NCBI GenBank assembly: GCA_965261645.1
Contig: CBDHDJ010000004.1
Coordinates: forward strand, 1,550,001-1,614,000
Length of the DNA: 64,000 nucleotides
Direction of reading: 5' to 3'
DNA from: CBDHDJ01 sp965261645
GTDB taxonomy: Bacteria; Pseudomonadota; Alphaproteobacteria; SHVV01
Positions 1 to 9,109 of this stretch are shown piece after piece (position 1 is the stretch's first letter; every line of letters begins with the position of its first letter). The notes below the pieces were generated by a model. It worked only from the letters and a program-made list of their open reading frames with translations, did not search any database and was not told the origin of the DNA. Made by a program: the position numbers and the translations under genes.

Positions 1-2961
1 GGCAAGCGCCGGGCGCCGAAGGGCGAGTGCTGGCTCAACCGCCCCGACCTGTTGGCCCATGCGGCGGGCCAGGTGCTGATTGCGCTCGCACCCGAGCGGC
101 CCGATGAGGCTTTCGCCGAGACCTTGGTCCGTTTCCGCGAGCGCCTGCCCGGGCCCCTCTATCTCGCGGCGCAGCACCTCTATCACGGCGACGACCGCCA
201 CCGTCTGGCCATGCTCGCGGCCCTTGCCGAGCGTTGCGAAACACCCCTGGTGGCGACCAACGATGTTCATTTCCATATCCCTTCGCGCCGGCCGCTGCAG
301 GACGTGCTGGGCTGCATCCGCGCGCACTGCACCATCGAGGAGGCGGGCTACCGGCTGTTCGCCAACGCCGAGCGCTACCTCAAGCCGGCGGCGGAGATGG
401 CGCGGCTCTTTCGCGATCACCCGCAAGCCGTGGCGCGCACCGTCGAGATCGCCGAACGCTCTGCCTTCAGCCTGGATGAGCTCGGTTACGAATATCCCGA
501 CGAAACCGCGCCCGATGGCACGAGCCCGCAGGAGGCGCTCGAGCACCTGAGCTGGGCGGGCGCCGCCGAGCGCTACCCGAAGGGTCTTCCCGACAAGGTG
601 CGCCGGGAGCTCGACTATGCGCCCTATTTCCTCACCGTCCACGACATCGTCAGCTTCGCCCGCGAGAACGGCATCCTGTGTCAGGGCCGCGGCTCTGCGG
701 CCAACTCGGCGGTCTGCTATTGCCTGCACATCACCGCCGTCGATCCCGACCGCGTCGATCTGTTGTTCGAGCGCTTCCTCAGCGCCGAGCGCGGCGAGCC
801 GCCCGACATCGACGTCGACTTCGAGCACGAGCGCCGCGAGGAGGTGATCCAGTACATCTATGCCAAGTACGGCCGCCACCGCGCCGGGCTCACCGCCACG
901 GTGATCAGCTACCGCTGGCGCAGCGCCATCCGCGAGGTGGCCAAGGCCATGGGGCTCTCGGAGGATATCGGCGGGGCGCTCGCGGGCTACGTCTGGGGCT
1001 CGAGCAGCCGGGGCATCGACGAGGGCCAAGTCCGCGAGCTCGGCCTCGATCCCACCGACCGCCGGCTGTGGCTCGCGCTCGAACTGGCGAAAGAGCTGGT
1101 CGGTTTCCCCCGCCACCTGTCGCAGCATCCCGGCGGCTTCGTCATCAGCCGCGGCCCGCTCTCCGAAGTGGTGCCCGTCGCCAACGCGGCGATGGACGCG
1201 CGCACCATGATCGAATGGGACAAGGACGACATCGATGCCCTCGGCATCCTCAAGATCGATGTGTTGGGCCTCGGCATGCTGACTTGCATCCGCAAGACCT
1301 TCGACCTCATCGCCCGGTATCACGGCGAACGCTTCGGGCTCGCCACGGTGCCGGCCGAGGACCCGGTCGTCTACGACATGCTGTGCCGGGCCGATTCCCT
1401 CGGCGTCTTTCAGGTCGAAAGCCACGCGCAGATGACCATGCTGCCGCGCCTCAAGCCGCGCACCTTCTACGATCTCGTCATCGAGGTGGCGATCGTCCGG
1501 CCGGGGCCGATCCAGGGCGACATGGTGCATCCTTACCTGCGCCGGCGCAGCGGCAAGGAGCCGGTCGAGTATCCCTCGGAGGCGCTCAAGGGCGTGCTGG
1601 AGAAGACCAATGGCGTGCCGCTCTTTCAGGAGCAGGCGATGCAGATCGCCATCGTCGGCGCCGGCTTCACGCCGGCCGAGGCCGACCGGTTGCGCCGCGC
1701 CATGGCGACCTTCCGCCGCATGGGCACAATCCACTCCTTCCGCGAGAAGTTCATCGCCGGCATGGTGGGGAACGGCTATGGCGAAGACTACGCCGAGCGC
1801 TGTTTTCGCCAGATCGAAGGGTTCGGCGATTACGGCTTTCCCGAATCGCACGCCGCCTCGTTCGCGCTCCTGGTCTATGTCTCGGCCTGGCTCAAATGCC
1901 ATTACCCGGCGGCCTTCGCGGCGGCGCTGCTCAACAGCCAGCCGATGGGTTTCTACGCACCGGCGCAGATCGTCCGCGATGCGCGCGACCACGGCGTCGA
2001 GGTGCGCCCGGTCGACGTCAATCACAGCTTCTGGGACCACAGCCTGGAGGCGGCGGCGAGCGATGGCGGGACGGGCAAGATGGGCGCGGCGAATTGGCGC
2101 ACCGCCCGGGACAAGCGCTTCGTGCTGCGCTTGGGCTTCCGTCAGATCAAGGGCTTGGCCGAGTCCCATGCCGAGGCGCTGGTGGCGGCGCGCGGCGCGG
2201 GCTATCCGGACGTGGCGGGCCTATGGCGGCGGAGCGGGATCGAGGCGGCCGTGCTCACCCGGCTCGCTGCGGCCGATGCCTTCGGCTCACTCGGGCTCAC
2301 GCGCCGCAAGGCCTTGTGGGCGGTCGAGGGGCTCGGGCCCACACCGCTGCCGCTGTTCGCCGCGGCGGATGCGCGGGCCTCCGGGGACGCGGGCCGAGGA
2401 TCGAGCGAGCAGGGAGCCGAGCCTGCGGCCGAGCTGCCCGTCATGCCGCTCGGGACCGAGGTAATCAGCGATTATGCCGCGCTCAGGCTGAGCCTCAAGC
2501 GCCACCCGCTGGCCTTGCTGCGCCTCCGTCTGGCGGCCGATGGCTTGGTTCCGAACGAGCGGCTCGGCGCGGTCCCGCCCGGCGCCCGGGTGAGCGTCGC
2601 CGGCCTCGTGATGTGCCGCCAACGCCCGGGCACCGCCTCGGGCGTCATCTTCATCACCATCGAGGACGAGACCGATATCGCCAACCTCGTCGTCTGGCCC
2701 AAGCTGTTCGAGCGTTACCGCAAGGAGGTGCTGCGCTCGCGGCTGCTTGCCGTCACGGGCAAGGTCGAGCGCGAGGGCCTGGTCATCCACGTCATCGCCG
2801 ATAAGTTGATCGATCTCTCCGGTTTGATCGACGAGCTGGCGCGCGGAGAGATTGGGCCGACGGTGCGACCGCGCCCGGCGCGCATCCCACGCATCATCGG
2901 TTTTCGCCACCCGCGCCACTACGCCAAGGAGATCACCTTCCCCTCGCACGATTTTCATTAG
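1..2961 (+). CDS. dnaE2: Error-prone DNA polymerase III alpha-type subunit DnaE2/ImuC (5' end outside window)
   Basis: This is the C-family polymerase that, with ImuA and ImuB, carries out damage-tolerant mutagenic synthesis in many alphaproteobacteria. The frame is open from base 1, so the N-terminus (most of the PHP domain) lies outside the window. Visible landmarks are the GRGSAANSAVCYCL block (about 688-730), the catalytic PDIDVDF aspartates (802-822), the third catalytic aspartate in KIDVLGLG (1252-1275), the RPGPIQGDMVHPY fingers block, and the GFPESHAASFALLVY segment of the tandem HhH region. An OB-fold domain follows (about 2600-2760), and the protein ends in HDFH. The PESHAASF signature and the absence of a C-terminal replicative tail favour DnaE2 over the replicative DnaE1. 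The next gene is the only other DNA-repair gene nearby. imuA/imuB would be expected just upstream, outside the window. Confidence 0.93.
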   Translation, partial: GKRRAPKGECWLNRPDLLAHAAGQVLIALAPERPDEAFAETLVRFRERLPGPLYLAAQHLYHGDDRHRLAMLAALAERCETPLVATNDVHFHIPSRRPLQDVLGCIRAHCTIEEAGYRLFANAERYLKPAAEMARLFRDHPQAVARTVEIAERSAFSLDELGYEYPDETAPDGTSPQEALEHLSWAGAAERYPKGLPDKVRRELDYAPYFLTVHDIVSFARENGILCQGRGSAANSAVCYCLHITAVDPDRVDLLFERFLSAERGEPPDIDVDFEHERREEVIQYIYAKYGRHRAGLTATVISYRWRSAIREVAKAMGLSEDIGGALAGYVWGSSSRGIDEGQVRELGLDPTDRRLWLALELAKELVGFPRHLSQHPGGFVISRGPLSEVVPVANAAMDARTMIEWDKDDIDALGILKIDVLGLGMLTCIRKTFDLIARYHGERFGLATVPAEDPVVYDMLCRADSLGVFQVESHAQMTMLPRLKPRTFYDLVIEVAIVRPGPIQGDMVHPYLRRRSGKEPVEYPSEALKGVLEKTNGVPLFQEQAMQIAIVGAGFTPAEADRLRRAMATFRRMGTIHSFREKFIAGMVGNGYGEDYAERCFRQIEGFGDYGFPESHAASFALLVYVSAWLKCHYPAAFAAALLNSQPMGFYAPAQIVRDARDHGVEVRPVDVNHSFWDHSLEAAASDGGTGKMGAANWRTARDKRFVLRLGFRQIKGLAESHAEALVAARGAGYPDVAGLWRRSGIEAAVLTRLAAADAFGSLGLTRRKALWAVEGLGPTPLPLFAAADARASGDAGRGSSEQGAEPAAELPVMPLGTEVISDYAALRLSLKRHPLALLRLRLAADGLVPNERLGAVPPGARVSVAGLVMCRQRPGTASGVIFITIEDETDIANLVVWPKLFERYRKEVLRSRLLAVTGKVEREGLVIHVIADKLIDLSGLIDELARGEIGPTVRPRPARIPRIIGFRHPRHYAKEITFPSHDFH

Positions 2962-3043
2962 CGGCGATGCCAAGCCATCGACCGGGGCGGCGGAACCCGG
3001 CACAATGCCGGTGAACGCTACTCTCCATTCGCTCGGCCTCATC

Positions 3044-3637
3044 ATGCCCGCCCCCGCCGAAGACCTCGAAACCCTGCTCGCCGAGATTCGTGCCTGCCGC
3101 GTCTGCGAGGCGCACCTGCCGCTCGGGCCCCGGCCCATCGTCGTGGCCGATGCCCGGGCGCGGCTGCTCATCTCGGGTCAGGCGCCCGCCCTCAAGGTGC
3201 ACCAGACCGGCATTCCCTGGAACGATGCCAGCGGCGATCGCCTGCGCGCCTGGCTCGGCATCGACCGCGAGATGTTTTATGGCGATCCGCGTATCGCGGT
3301 GGTCCCCCACGGGTTCTGCTACCCCGGCAAGGGTGCGGGCGGCGATCTGCCGCCACGGCCCGAATGCGCCCCGCTGTGGCACGAGCGGCTGCTCGCCCAG
3401 CTGCCTGCCCTCGATCTCGTGCTCACGATCGGGCGCTATGCGCAAAGCTATTATCTGGGACAAGCGTGCGGACGGACGCTGACAGAAACCGTCGGGCGCT
3501 GGCGCGACTATCTGCCGCGTTATCTGCCGCTGCCCCATCCGTCGTGGCACAACAATCGATGGCTCACGGACAACCCGTGGTTCGAGCGCGACGTGCTGTC
3601 CTATGTGCGAGGACGCGTGCGCGAGCTACTCGCGTAG
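3044..3637 (+). CDS. Uracil-DNA glycosylase superfamily protein
   Basis: About 197 residues. The N-terminal CRVCEAHLPLG block, the GQAPALKVHQTGIPWNDASGDRL stretch (positions 3175-3240), the GFCYPGKGAGGDLPPRPECAPLWH region and the C-terminal HPSWHNNRWLTDNPWFE motif match a widespread bacterial uracil-DNA-glycosylase-like family. In these proteins the GQAPG-type loop and a C-terminal HPS motif form the base-binding pocket. Here the usual GQAPG reads GQAPA and HPSP reads HPSW, so catalytic competence is not certain. The family is usually annotated from fold, not from a demonstrated activity. I chose ATG 3044 because conservation begins there; ATG 3005 is in frame and also possible. It lies 80 bp downstream of dnaE2 on the same strand, so co-expression with mutagenic repair is plausible. 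Confidence 0.8.
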   Translation: MPAPAEDLETLLAEIRACRVCEAHLPLGPRPIVVADARARLLISGQAPALKVHQTGIPWNDASGDRLRAWLGIDREMFYGDPRIAVVPHGFCYPGKGAGGDLPPRPECAPLWHERLLAQLPALDLVLTIGRYAQSYYLGQACGRTLTETVGRWRDYLPRYLPLPHPSWHNNRWLTDNPWFERDVLSYVRGRVRELLA

Positions 3638-3659
3638 TGCGGGCGTGGAAGAGGGGGCG

Positions 3660-4298
3660 CTAGGGGTAGGGGTTTTTGCGGATGTTGAACGAGATCGAGA
3701 GGCGCGCGCGGCGGCCGAGATGGGGATGCACCATGTGCATCAGATAGCCGGGCCACACGAGCATTAGCCCGGGCTCGGAGTGGACACTGTAGCGCATCGG
3801 GATGGCGTTGCGGTAGAAGCTCATCGTCGCCGCGAGATTGGGATTGATCAGCGCCAGCATGCCGCTGTTGAAGGGTTCCGTGCCCGAGTTTCCCGAATCG
3901 ACGATGTAGACGCCGGACCAGGTCGCCCCGGCGTGAACGTGGTTCTTGTTGTAATGGCCCTTGCGGTTGACATTGGCCCACAGCGAGATCGTCCACTGGT
4001 TGCGCTCTTCGCTGCGGTAGGTCGCATAGATCTCCCGGCTGGCATGGCGCACCAAGTCGGCGACGCGCTGCATGATGATGCGGCCGGGCTCGCCCGACCA
4101 GGTCTGGAAATCCTCGTTCGATTGCCAGCCTCCGCTGGCGCTGTAGGCGGTCCCCGCACTCTTGCGCTTGTGGGCGAGGATCGTTTTGCTTAGCTCCGCG
4201 TTGAGCTCGTCGCTGTCCGGCCAGACATATTTGAGGACCGGCGTGGTAAACAGATGGATCAGCTTTTCGTCTGCAAGGTCTGTCATCGCGAGTCTCAA
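3660..4298 (-). CDS. Putative 2-oxoglutarate/Fe(II)-dependent oxygenase (TIGR02466-like)
   Basis: A 212-residue protein of the small 2OG-Fe(II) oxygenase family typified by TIGR02466. Family hallmarks are an N-terminal LFTTPVLKYVW strand, the SGGWQSNEDFQ segment, and the core W-A-N-x-N...HxH region with His120 and His122 (NKNHVHAGATWSGVYIV). The C-terminal PGYLMHMVHPHLGRRARLSISFNI supplies the distal iron His and the 2OG-binding Arg. Substrates of this family are unknown; members are common in marine and soil alphaproteobacteria. ATG 4286 (MTDLADEKL) is an equally plausible start. The gene converges on the glycosylase gene with about 22 bp between stops. IS66 has inserted 33 bp upstream of the annotated start, so its original promoter is probably separated from the coding sequence. 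Confidence 0.85.
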   Translation of the reverse strand: MRLAMTDLADEKLIHLFTTPVLKYVWPDSDELNAELSKTILAHKRKSAGTAYSASGGWQSNEDFQTWSGEPGRIIMQRVADLVRHASREIYATYRSEERNQWTISLWANVNRKGHYNKNHVHAGATWSGVYIVDSGNSGTEPFNSGMLALINPNLAATMSFYRNAIPMRYSVHSEPGLMLVWPGYLMHMVHPHLGRRARLSISFNIRKNPYP

Positions 4299-4331
4299 GC
4301 TGCGGGCCTCGGCTGCGGGCTCTGTTAAATG

Positions 4332-5914
4332 GTAACTGCCCAGGTAGCCGATGGCCGAGCGGCTGGATAGGACGGACGGGCAGATTTTGTAGGTTTGATG
4401 GACTGAATGCCTAGGTTTTGATTGACAAGCAGGGGGTGATGCGATTCAAGAATCCAATGAATCGTAAAGCCCTTGCCCTCTTGTCGAAAGACGAACTGAT
4501 CGATTTGGTGCTGTCTCTGGCGGCACGGCTCGACGAACTCGAGCGCCGGCTCGGCTTGAACAGCACCAACAGCGGCAAGCCGCCGTCCAGCGATGGACTG
4601 AGCAAGCCGCCGGCGGGGAAGCAGAAGCGGCGGCGCACCGGGAGCCTGCGCGAGAAGTCGGGCCGCAAGCCGGGCGGGCAGAAGGGCCACGAGGGCGAGA
4701 CCCTGCGCCAAGTCGCCGAACCCGACGCGATTACCGATCATTATCCCGAGACCTGCCCGAACTGTGGTTCGGGATTGACGCCGGAGATGTCCACCGGCCA
4801 TGGCGCCCGCCAGGTTTTCGATCTGCCCGAGCCCCGGCCCCTGGTGGTCATGGAGCATCGGGCGCATCGTTGCCGTTGCGGGCGATGTGGCAGGCAAACC
4901 AGGGCCGCCTTTCCCGCTGGCGTCACCGGCCCGGTGCGGTATGGCGCGCGGATCGGGGCCATGGTGGTCTACCTGTCGCACTACCAGCTCTTGCCCGAAG
5001 ATCGTCTGGCCGAGTTGATGGCGGATCTGTTCGCCGTCGCCCTGGTTCCGGCGACCGTCGCGCGGATGGGCCGAAGCCGCGCCCGGCGCTTCGAAGGCGT
5101 CGTCGAGGTGATCCGCGACTTGGTGAAATCGGCGCCGGTCAAGCACATGGACGAGACCGGCTTGCGGGTCGGCGGGCGGACCCAATGGCTGCACGTCGCC
5201 TCGAGTGCCGGGCTGACCTTCCACCGGGTCTCGGCCGGGCGCGGCAGCCTGCTCGATGGCGTCGCCGGCATCGTCGTGCACGACCACTGGAAGCCGTACT
5301 TCACGACGCAAGGCGTGGACCATGCGCTGTGCAACGCCCATCACCTTCGAGAGTTGCAAGCCCTGATCGAGATCGAGAAGGAAGGCTGGGCGCGCAAGAT
5401 GCAAAGGCTGCTCCGCCGTGCCTGCCACGCGGCAAACCTCGCCCGGGAGCGGGGCGTGGCGCTGCAACCGAGCCTCGTCGAAGGCTTCCGACGATGGTGG
5501 GACGCCATCACGGCCGAGGGCATCCGCTTTCACGAGGCCCAGCCCCCGCTCGGCCCCGCACCGGCCGAGGGCCAGGCCAAGCGCCGTGGACGCAAGCCGC
5601 GCCGCACCGGCCACAACCTTCTCCTACGTCTTCAGGCGCGCAAGGAAGACGCGCTACGCTTCCTCGCCAACCTCGCCGTGCCCTTCACCAACAATCAGGC
5701 TGAGCAGGACGTGCGCATGGCGAAGCTCAAGCAGAAAATCTCCGGCGGCTTCCGATCCGAACAAGGGGCGAACGACTTCGCGACCATCCGCGGCTTCATC
5801 TCGACCGCCAAAAAAAAGGGCTGGAACATCATTCCCGCGCTCATGGAAAATCCCGAAATCCTGATCGCTCGTCTCCGCGCCGCCTGATAGGCCCAGACCT
5901 ACCTGGGCAGTTAC
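4332..5914 (+). mobile_element. IS66-family insertion sequence, complete
   Basis: The ends carry a perfect 16-bp inverted repeat GTAACTGCCCAGGTAG (4332-4347 and, inverted, 5899-5914). The element is flanked on both sides by the perfect 8-bp direct repeat GTTAAATG (4324-4331 and 5915-5922), the duplication length expected of IS66. It contains one transposase gene and no TnpA/TnpB accessory genes, as in the reduced single-ORF branch. The intact target duplication and ORF suggest a recent insertion. Confidence 0.95.
4439..5887 (+). CDS. IS66-family transposase (single-ORF type)
   Basis: A DDE transposase of about 482 residues. An N-terminal leucine-rich coiled coil (LIDLVLSLAARLDELERRLG) is followed by the conserved NSGKPPSSDG motif and a basic linker. 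A zinc-binding region follows with CPNCG and CRCGRC. The catalytic domain contains HMDETGLRV (first Asp), VVHDHWKPYF (second Asp) and FTNNQAEQDVRMAK (Glu). The C-terminal helix GGFRSEQGANDFATIRGFISTAKK is typical of TnpC. ATG 4439 is preceded by a purine-rich GGGGG stretch; TTG 4418 is in frame and could be used instead. No disruptions are seen, so it is probably functional. Confidence 0.95.
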   Translation: MRFKNPMNRKALALLSKDELIDLVLSLAARLDELERRLGLNSTNSGKPPSSDGLSKPPAGKQKRRRTGSLREKSGRKPGGQKGHEGETLRQVAEPDAITDHYPETCPNCGSGLTPEMSTGHGARQVFDLPEPRPLVVMEHRAHRCRCGRCGRQTRAAFPAGVTGPVRYGARIGAMVVYLSHYQLLPEDRLAELMADLFAVALVPATVARMGRSRARRFEGVVEVIRDLVKSAPVKHMDETGLRVGGRTQWLHVASSAGLTFHRVSAGRGSLLDGVAGIVVHDHWKPYFTTQGVDHALCNAHHLRELQALIEIEKEGWARKMQRLLRRACHAANLARERGVALQPSLVEGFRRWWDAITAEGIRFHEAQPPLGPAPAEGQAKRRGRKPRRTGHNLLLRLQARKEDALRFLANLAVPFTNNQAEQDVRMAKLKQKISGGFRSEQGANDFATIRGFISTAKKKGWNIIPALMENPEILIARLRAA

Positions 5915-6050
5915 GTTAAATGCGGAAATCTTATAGCACGAGAAACGGACGATCGTTTGCCCGGAGCGCCGTCAACCTCACCGCGTTGAAATAGTGACAC
6001 GCACCCCGATAAACTCTGTCACGCACCCAACGCACAACGAGGCATTCGGC

Positions 6051-7076
6051 ATGTGGCAGACCACGAGGGGAAGCAGGCCCCTGAGCGCGCTCCTCGTCCT
6101 CGCGACGGTGATCGGTCTCGGCGCCTGTGTGCCGCGCCATCAGGACATCGGGCCACCGATCCGCGAGCCTGCGCTGACCGACGAGTATTTCATCACTGCC
6201 GATGGCACCCGGCTGCCCTATCAGGTGTGGCGACCGACCGCCGATCCCCGCGCCGTGATCCTCGCGCTGCACGGTTTCAACGATTACAGCAACGCGTTCG
6301 CCCGACCGGCGGCTTGGTGGGCGGAACGGGGCGTCCTCATCTATGCCTATGATCAAAGGGGGTTCGGCGCGACGGCGGAGCCGCGCATCTGGCCCGGGAC
6401 GACGGCGCTCATTCACGATCTCCGCACCGTCGTCAACCTCATCGAGCGGCGCCACCCCGAGCTTCCTCTCATCGTCCTCGGGACCAGCATGGGCGGTGCG
6501 GTCGTCATGGCGGCCGCAACAGCGGGGGTCTCGGCTGATCACACGAGCCCGCCGCTGCCGGCGCATGCACGGCTTGTCCTCGTGGCGCCGGCGGTGCGCG
6601 GGCGCGAGACGATGAACCCCATTTACCGAGCTTCGCTCTGGCTCACCACGCATCTCATGCCGGCGCTGCCAGTGTCGGCTCGGGGCATGAAAGTCACGCC
6701 GTCCGACAACACCGAAATGCTGCGCGCGTTGTCGCGTGACCCACTGGTGATCAAGGAGACGCGCATCGATGCCGTTTACGGCCTGGTCAACCTCATGGAC
6801 GCCGCGCTCACCGCCGCGCCCCGCCTTCGCCACCGAAGCCTTATTCTCTACGGTGCGCATGACGAACTCATTGACCGCGGCCCGACCGAACTCATGCTGA
6901 GCCAGCTCACAGGACCCCGCGATGTCGTGACGTACCGTGACGGCTATCACATGCTGCTCCGCGATCTGCAGGGGGGCGTGGTGTGGCGCGATGTTTTGGC
7001 CTGGATCGTCGATCCTGCCCAGACGTTGCCTTCGCGCGCCGGGGCGAAAAGCACGGGTGTTGTGGCGGGAAACTGA
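6051..7076 (+). CDS. Alpha/beta hydrolase, lysophospholipase-type, probable lipoprotein
   Basis: About 341 residues. The start at 6051 gives a short charged N-region, a hydrophobic core and a lipobox-like LGAC with Cys26, suggesting membrane-anchored export. The hydrolase domain has the oxyanion LHGFNDYS block, YDQRGFGAT, the nucleophile elbow GTSMGG (Ser146), an acid in GAHDELID (Asp271) and His300 in DGYHMLLRD. The residues fit monoacylglycerol lipase/lysophospholipase proteins (Hydrolase_4). The substrate is probably a lysophospholipid or monoacylglycerol; this is family inference. An upstream in-frame start at 5994 would hide the signal peptide and is less likely. IS66 lies just upstream, so transcription may depend on sequence between 5923 and 6050. 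Confidence 0.85.
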   Translation: MWQTTRGSRPLSALLVLATVIGLGACVPRHQDIGPPIREPALTDEYFITADGTRLPYQVWRPTADPRAVILALHGFNDYSNAFARPAAWWAERGVLIYAYDQRGFGATAEPRIWPGTTALIHDLRTVVNLIERRHPELPLIVLGTSMGGAVVMAAATAGVSADHTSPPLPAHARLVLVAPAVRGRETMNPIYRASLWLTTHLMPALPVSARGMKVTPSDNTEMLRALSRDPLVIKETRIDAVYGLVNLMDAALTAAPRLRHRSLILYGAHDELIDRGPTELMLSQLTGPRDVVTYRDGYHMLLRDLQGGVVWRDVLAWIVDPAQTLPSRAGAKSTGVVAGN

Positions 7077-7091
7077 GGCGCGGGCCCGGCC

Positions 7092-7955
7092 TCAATCCAC
7101 GTAGGCGAGAGCGGCGACGCTGGCGACGACGATAAGGATACCGCCCCACTGCTTGGCTGGGACGCCCTCCTTGAGAAAAAAGCGCGCAAGCAGCACCGTG
7201 ACGACGGCAAAAGGTGCGCTCGCGACCGCCGCCAGTGCCGCACCTGTTCCAGCCAGGCCGGTCAGCAGCGCGACGAAACCGCCGACCTCGAGCAGGCCTT
7301 GAAGCGCCAGTGCCGGCCACCAACGGACCGGCAACCTCAACGGCCGCCGCGCGCCCGCCATGAACAGCAGCAGCGCGAGCAGGCTGACGGCGCGAATGAG
7401 CCACGCCGATTGGAACTCGCCATAGATCGCCGCGGCCTCCCTGGCGACGAGGAGGCCTGCGGCGACGACGACAGACGCCCCGATGCTCAGAAGCACGGTC
7501 CACAGAACGCTCTGACCGGCGGGGGCGCCGGCTTGGGTGGCCTCGCGGCCGGTACGCGCTACCACCCAAACGCCGGCCATGGTTCCCGCCATGGCGGCCC
7601 ATTGAAGCCCGGTCGGGTAAACGCCGAGAGCCACCGCCCCGGCCACGACGAAGGCGGGAAAGCTGGACCCGACCGGCGCGGCTACCGAAACTGGTCCGCG
7701 GTTGAGGGCGGCGTAGAACAGAAGCGGCGCGACCATCAGACCGATACCCGATGCGATCACCGCGATTAGTCCCTCCGCCTGCCAAATGAATATCTCCTCC
7801 CAGACGACCGCGACCACGCTCAAGCCGATGAGGCCGAAGATCAGAGTGCCCAGGAGCGAATTGGAGGGCCCGATCGCGCGTGAGGTCAGCCGCGCGATGA
7901 AATCGGAAATGCCGAGGACAAACGCGGCTGTCAGGCCCCACAGGACGGGGCTCAT
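7092..7955 (-). CDS. EamA/DMT-family membrane transporter (paralogue 1)
   Basis: A 287-residue protein with ten hydrophobic segments arranged as two five-helix EamA repeats. The start region MSPVLWGLTAAFVLGISDFIARL and the end LVARFFLKEGVPAKQWGGILIVVASVAALAYVD are typical of drug/metabolite exporters of the RhaT/EamA superfamily. The substrate is unknown. It is followed upstream by a near-identical-length paralogue in the same orientation, with matching motifs throughout (AIGPSNSLLG, NRGPVSVAAPVGS, GVYPTGLQWAAMAGTM). The pair therefore looks like a tandem duplication. The stop lies 15 bp from the convergent hydrolase stop. Confidence 0.88.
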   Translation of the reverse strand: MSPVLWGLTAAFVLGISDFIARLTSRAIGPSNSLLGTLIFGLIGLSVVAVVWEEIFIWQAEGLIAVIASGIGLMVAPLLFYAALNRGPVSVAAPVGSSFPAFVVAGAVALGVYPTGLQWAAMAGTMAGVWVVARTGREATQAGAPAGQSVLWTVLLSIGASVVVAAGLLVAREAAAIYGEFQSAWLIRAVSLLALLLFMAGARRPLRLPVRWWPALALQGLLEVGGFVALLTGLAGTGAALAAVASAPFAVVTVLLARFFLKEGVPAKQWGGILIVVASVAALAYVD

Positions 7956-8072
7956 GACGGAACCTCTACGGGCACGAAACCAACCTCCGCCTATCGCATG
8001 GTCCGCAATGGTTTTGCATTACGCAATGCCGCCAGCGTGCGGCGGCCGGGTGATCGAGGCCCGGTCTCCTCG

Positions 8073-8936
8073 TTATCCCACATAGGCTAGTACGGCCACG
8101 CTGACCGCGACGAGCGAGATGCTGGCCCACTGCTTGGCCGGGACGCCCTCCTTGAGGAAAACGAGAGCGAGCAGGACGGTGATTACGGCATAAGGCGCGG
8201 TGGCGACCGCCGCCAACGCCGCGCCTTCACCGGCCAATCCGCTAAGTAAGGCGACGAAAGCGCCCACATCGAGCAATCCCTGAAGCGCCAGCACCGGCCA
8301 CCACCGCAGCGGCAGCCTGAACCGCCGCCGCGCGGCCACCATGAACACGAAAAGCGCGAGAAAATTGACGATGCGAATGAACGCCATCGCCTGAACTTCG
8401 CCATAAACGGCTGAGGCCGCTCTGGCAATGAGGAGCGCGGCCGAGCCGATCGCCGCCGAACCGAGGCTGAGGAATACGGTGGGATAGGGGCCTTGTCCCG
8501 CTGGGGCGCCGACCTGGGTCGCCTCGCGGCCCGTGCGCGCCACGATCAGAACGCCCACCATCGTCCCTGCCATTGCGGCCCATTGCAGACCGGTGGGGAA
8601 AATCCCGAGCATCAGTGCGCCGGCCACGACGAAAACCGGAAAACACGAGGAGATCGGCGCAGCGATGGACACCGGTCCACGATTGAGCGCCACATAGAAC
8701 AGAAGCTCGGCGATCATGAATCCGATGCCGGCGGCGATGATCGAGAGTAGCGCCTCCGCGTGCCAGGGGACGAAGTCCTGCCACACCCACATGGTGAGAC
8801 TGAGGCCGATCAGGCCGAAGACCATGCTGCCCAGCAGCGAATTGGACGGTCCGATGGCGCGCGCGGAGAGCCGCGCGATGAAATTGGCGAGGCCGAAGCC
8901 GAGCGCGGCGACGAGACCCCATAAAACCGGATTCAT
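8073..8936 (-). CDS. EamA/DMT-family membrane transporter (paralogue 2)
   Basis: A 287-residue ten-helix transporter, collinear with the adjacent paralogue along its whole length (MNPVLWGLVAALGFGLANFIARLSARAIGPSNSLLG). I take ATG 8936 because it aligns exactly with the start of the neighbour. A longer in-frame extension to 9092 adds a low-complexity, non-membrane leader and is unlikely. The two genes are separated by about 117 bp. They may have diverged in substrate: differences concentrate in the loops and in helices 3-4 (NRGPVSIAAPISSCFPVFVVAGALML here). The divergent quinone oxidoreductase gene begins about 170 bp away, so both could be controlled from the shared intergenic region. Confidence 0.87.
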   Translation of the reverse strand: MNPVLWGLVAALGFGLANFIARLSARAIGPSNSLLGSMVFGLIGLSLTMWVWQDFVPWHAEALLSIIAAGIGFMIAELLFYVALNRGPVSIAAPISSCFPVFVVAGALMLGIFPTGLQWAAMAGTMVGVLIVARTGREATQVGAPAGQGPYPTVFLSLGSAAIGSAALLIARAASAVYGEVQAMAFIRIVNFLALFVFMVAARRRFRLPLRWWPVLALQGLLDVGAFVALLSGLAGEGAALAAVATAPYAVITVLLALVFLKEGVPAKQWASISLVAVSVAVLAYVG

Positions 8937-9109
8937 GGCGCGGGCCCCGGCCGCGTGATGTTGGCGGCCGTCTTGCCGTGCGGCGGACGGGCCTGTTGGA
9001 TTTCGCTCCGGAGTGCCATCAGGTAGAGTACCGGCTGGGTGAGATTGGCGCTTATTCGCGCTCAGATGAGCCGCCGCCAAGGCGAGCGACAAGGGGGAGG
9101 GCCTTCTTT

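Noticed and set aside
678..2804. 708-codon open frame in another frame of dnaE2
   Set aside because: Overprinted frame with Arg/Pro-rich composition; dnaE2 motifs occupy the true frame.
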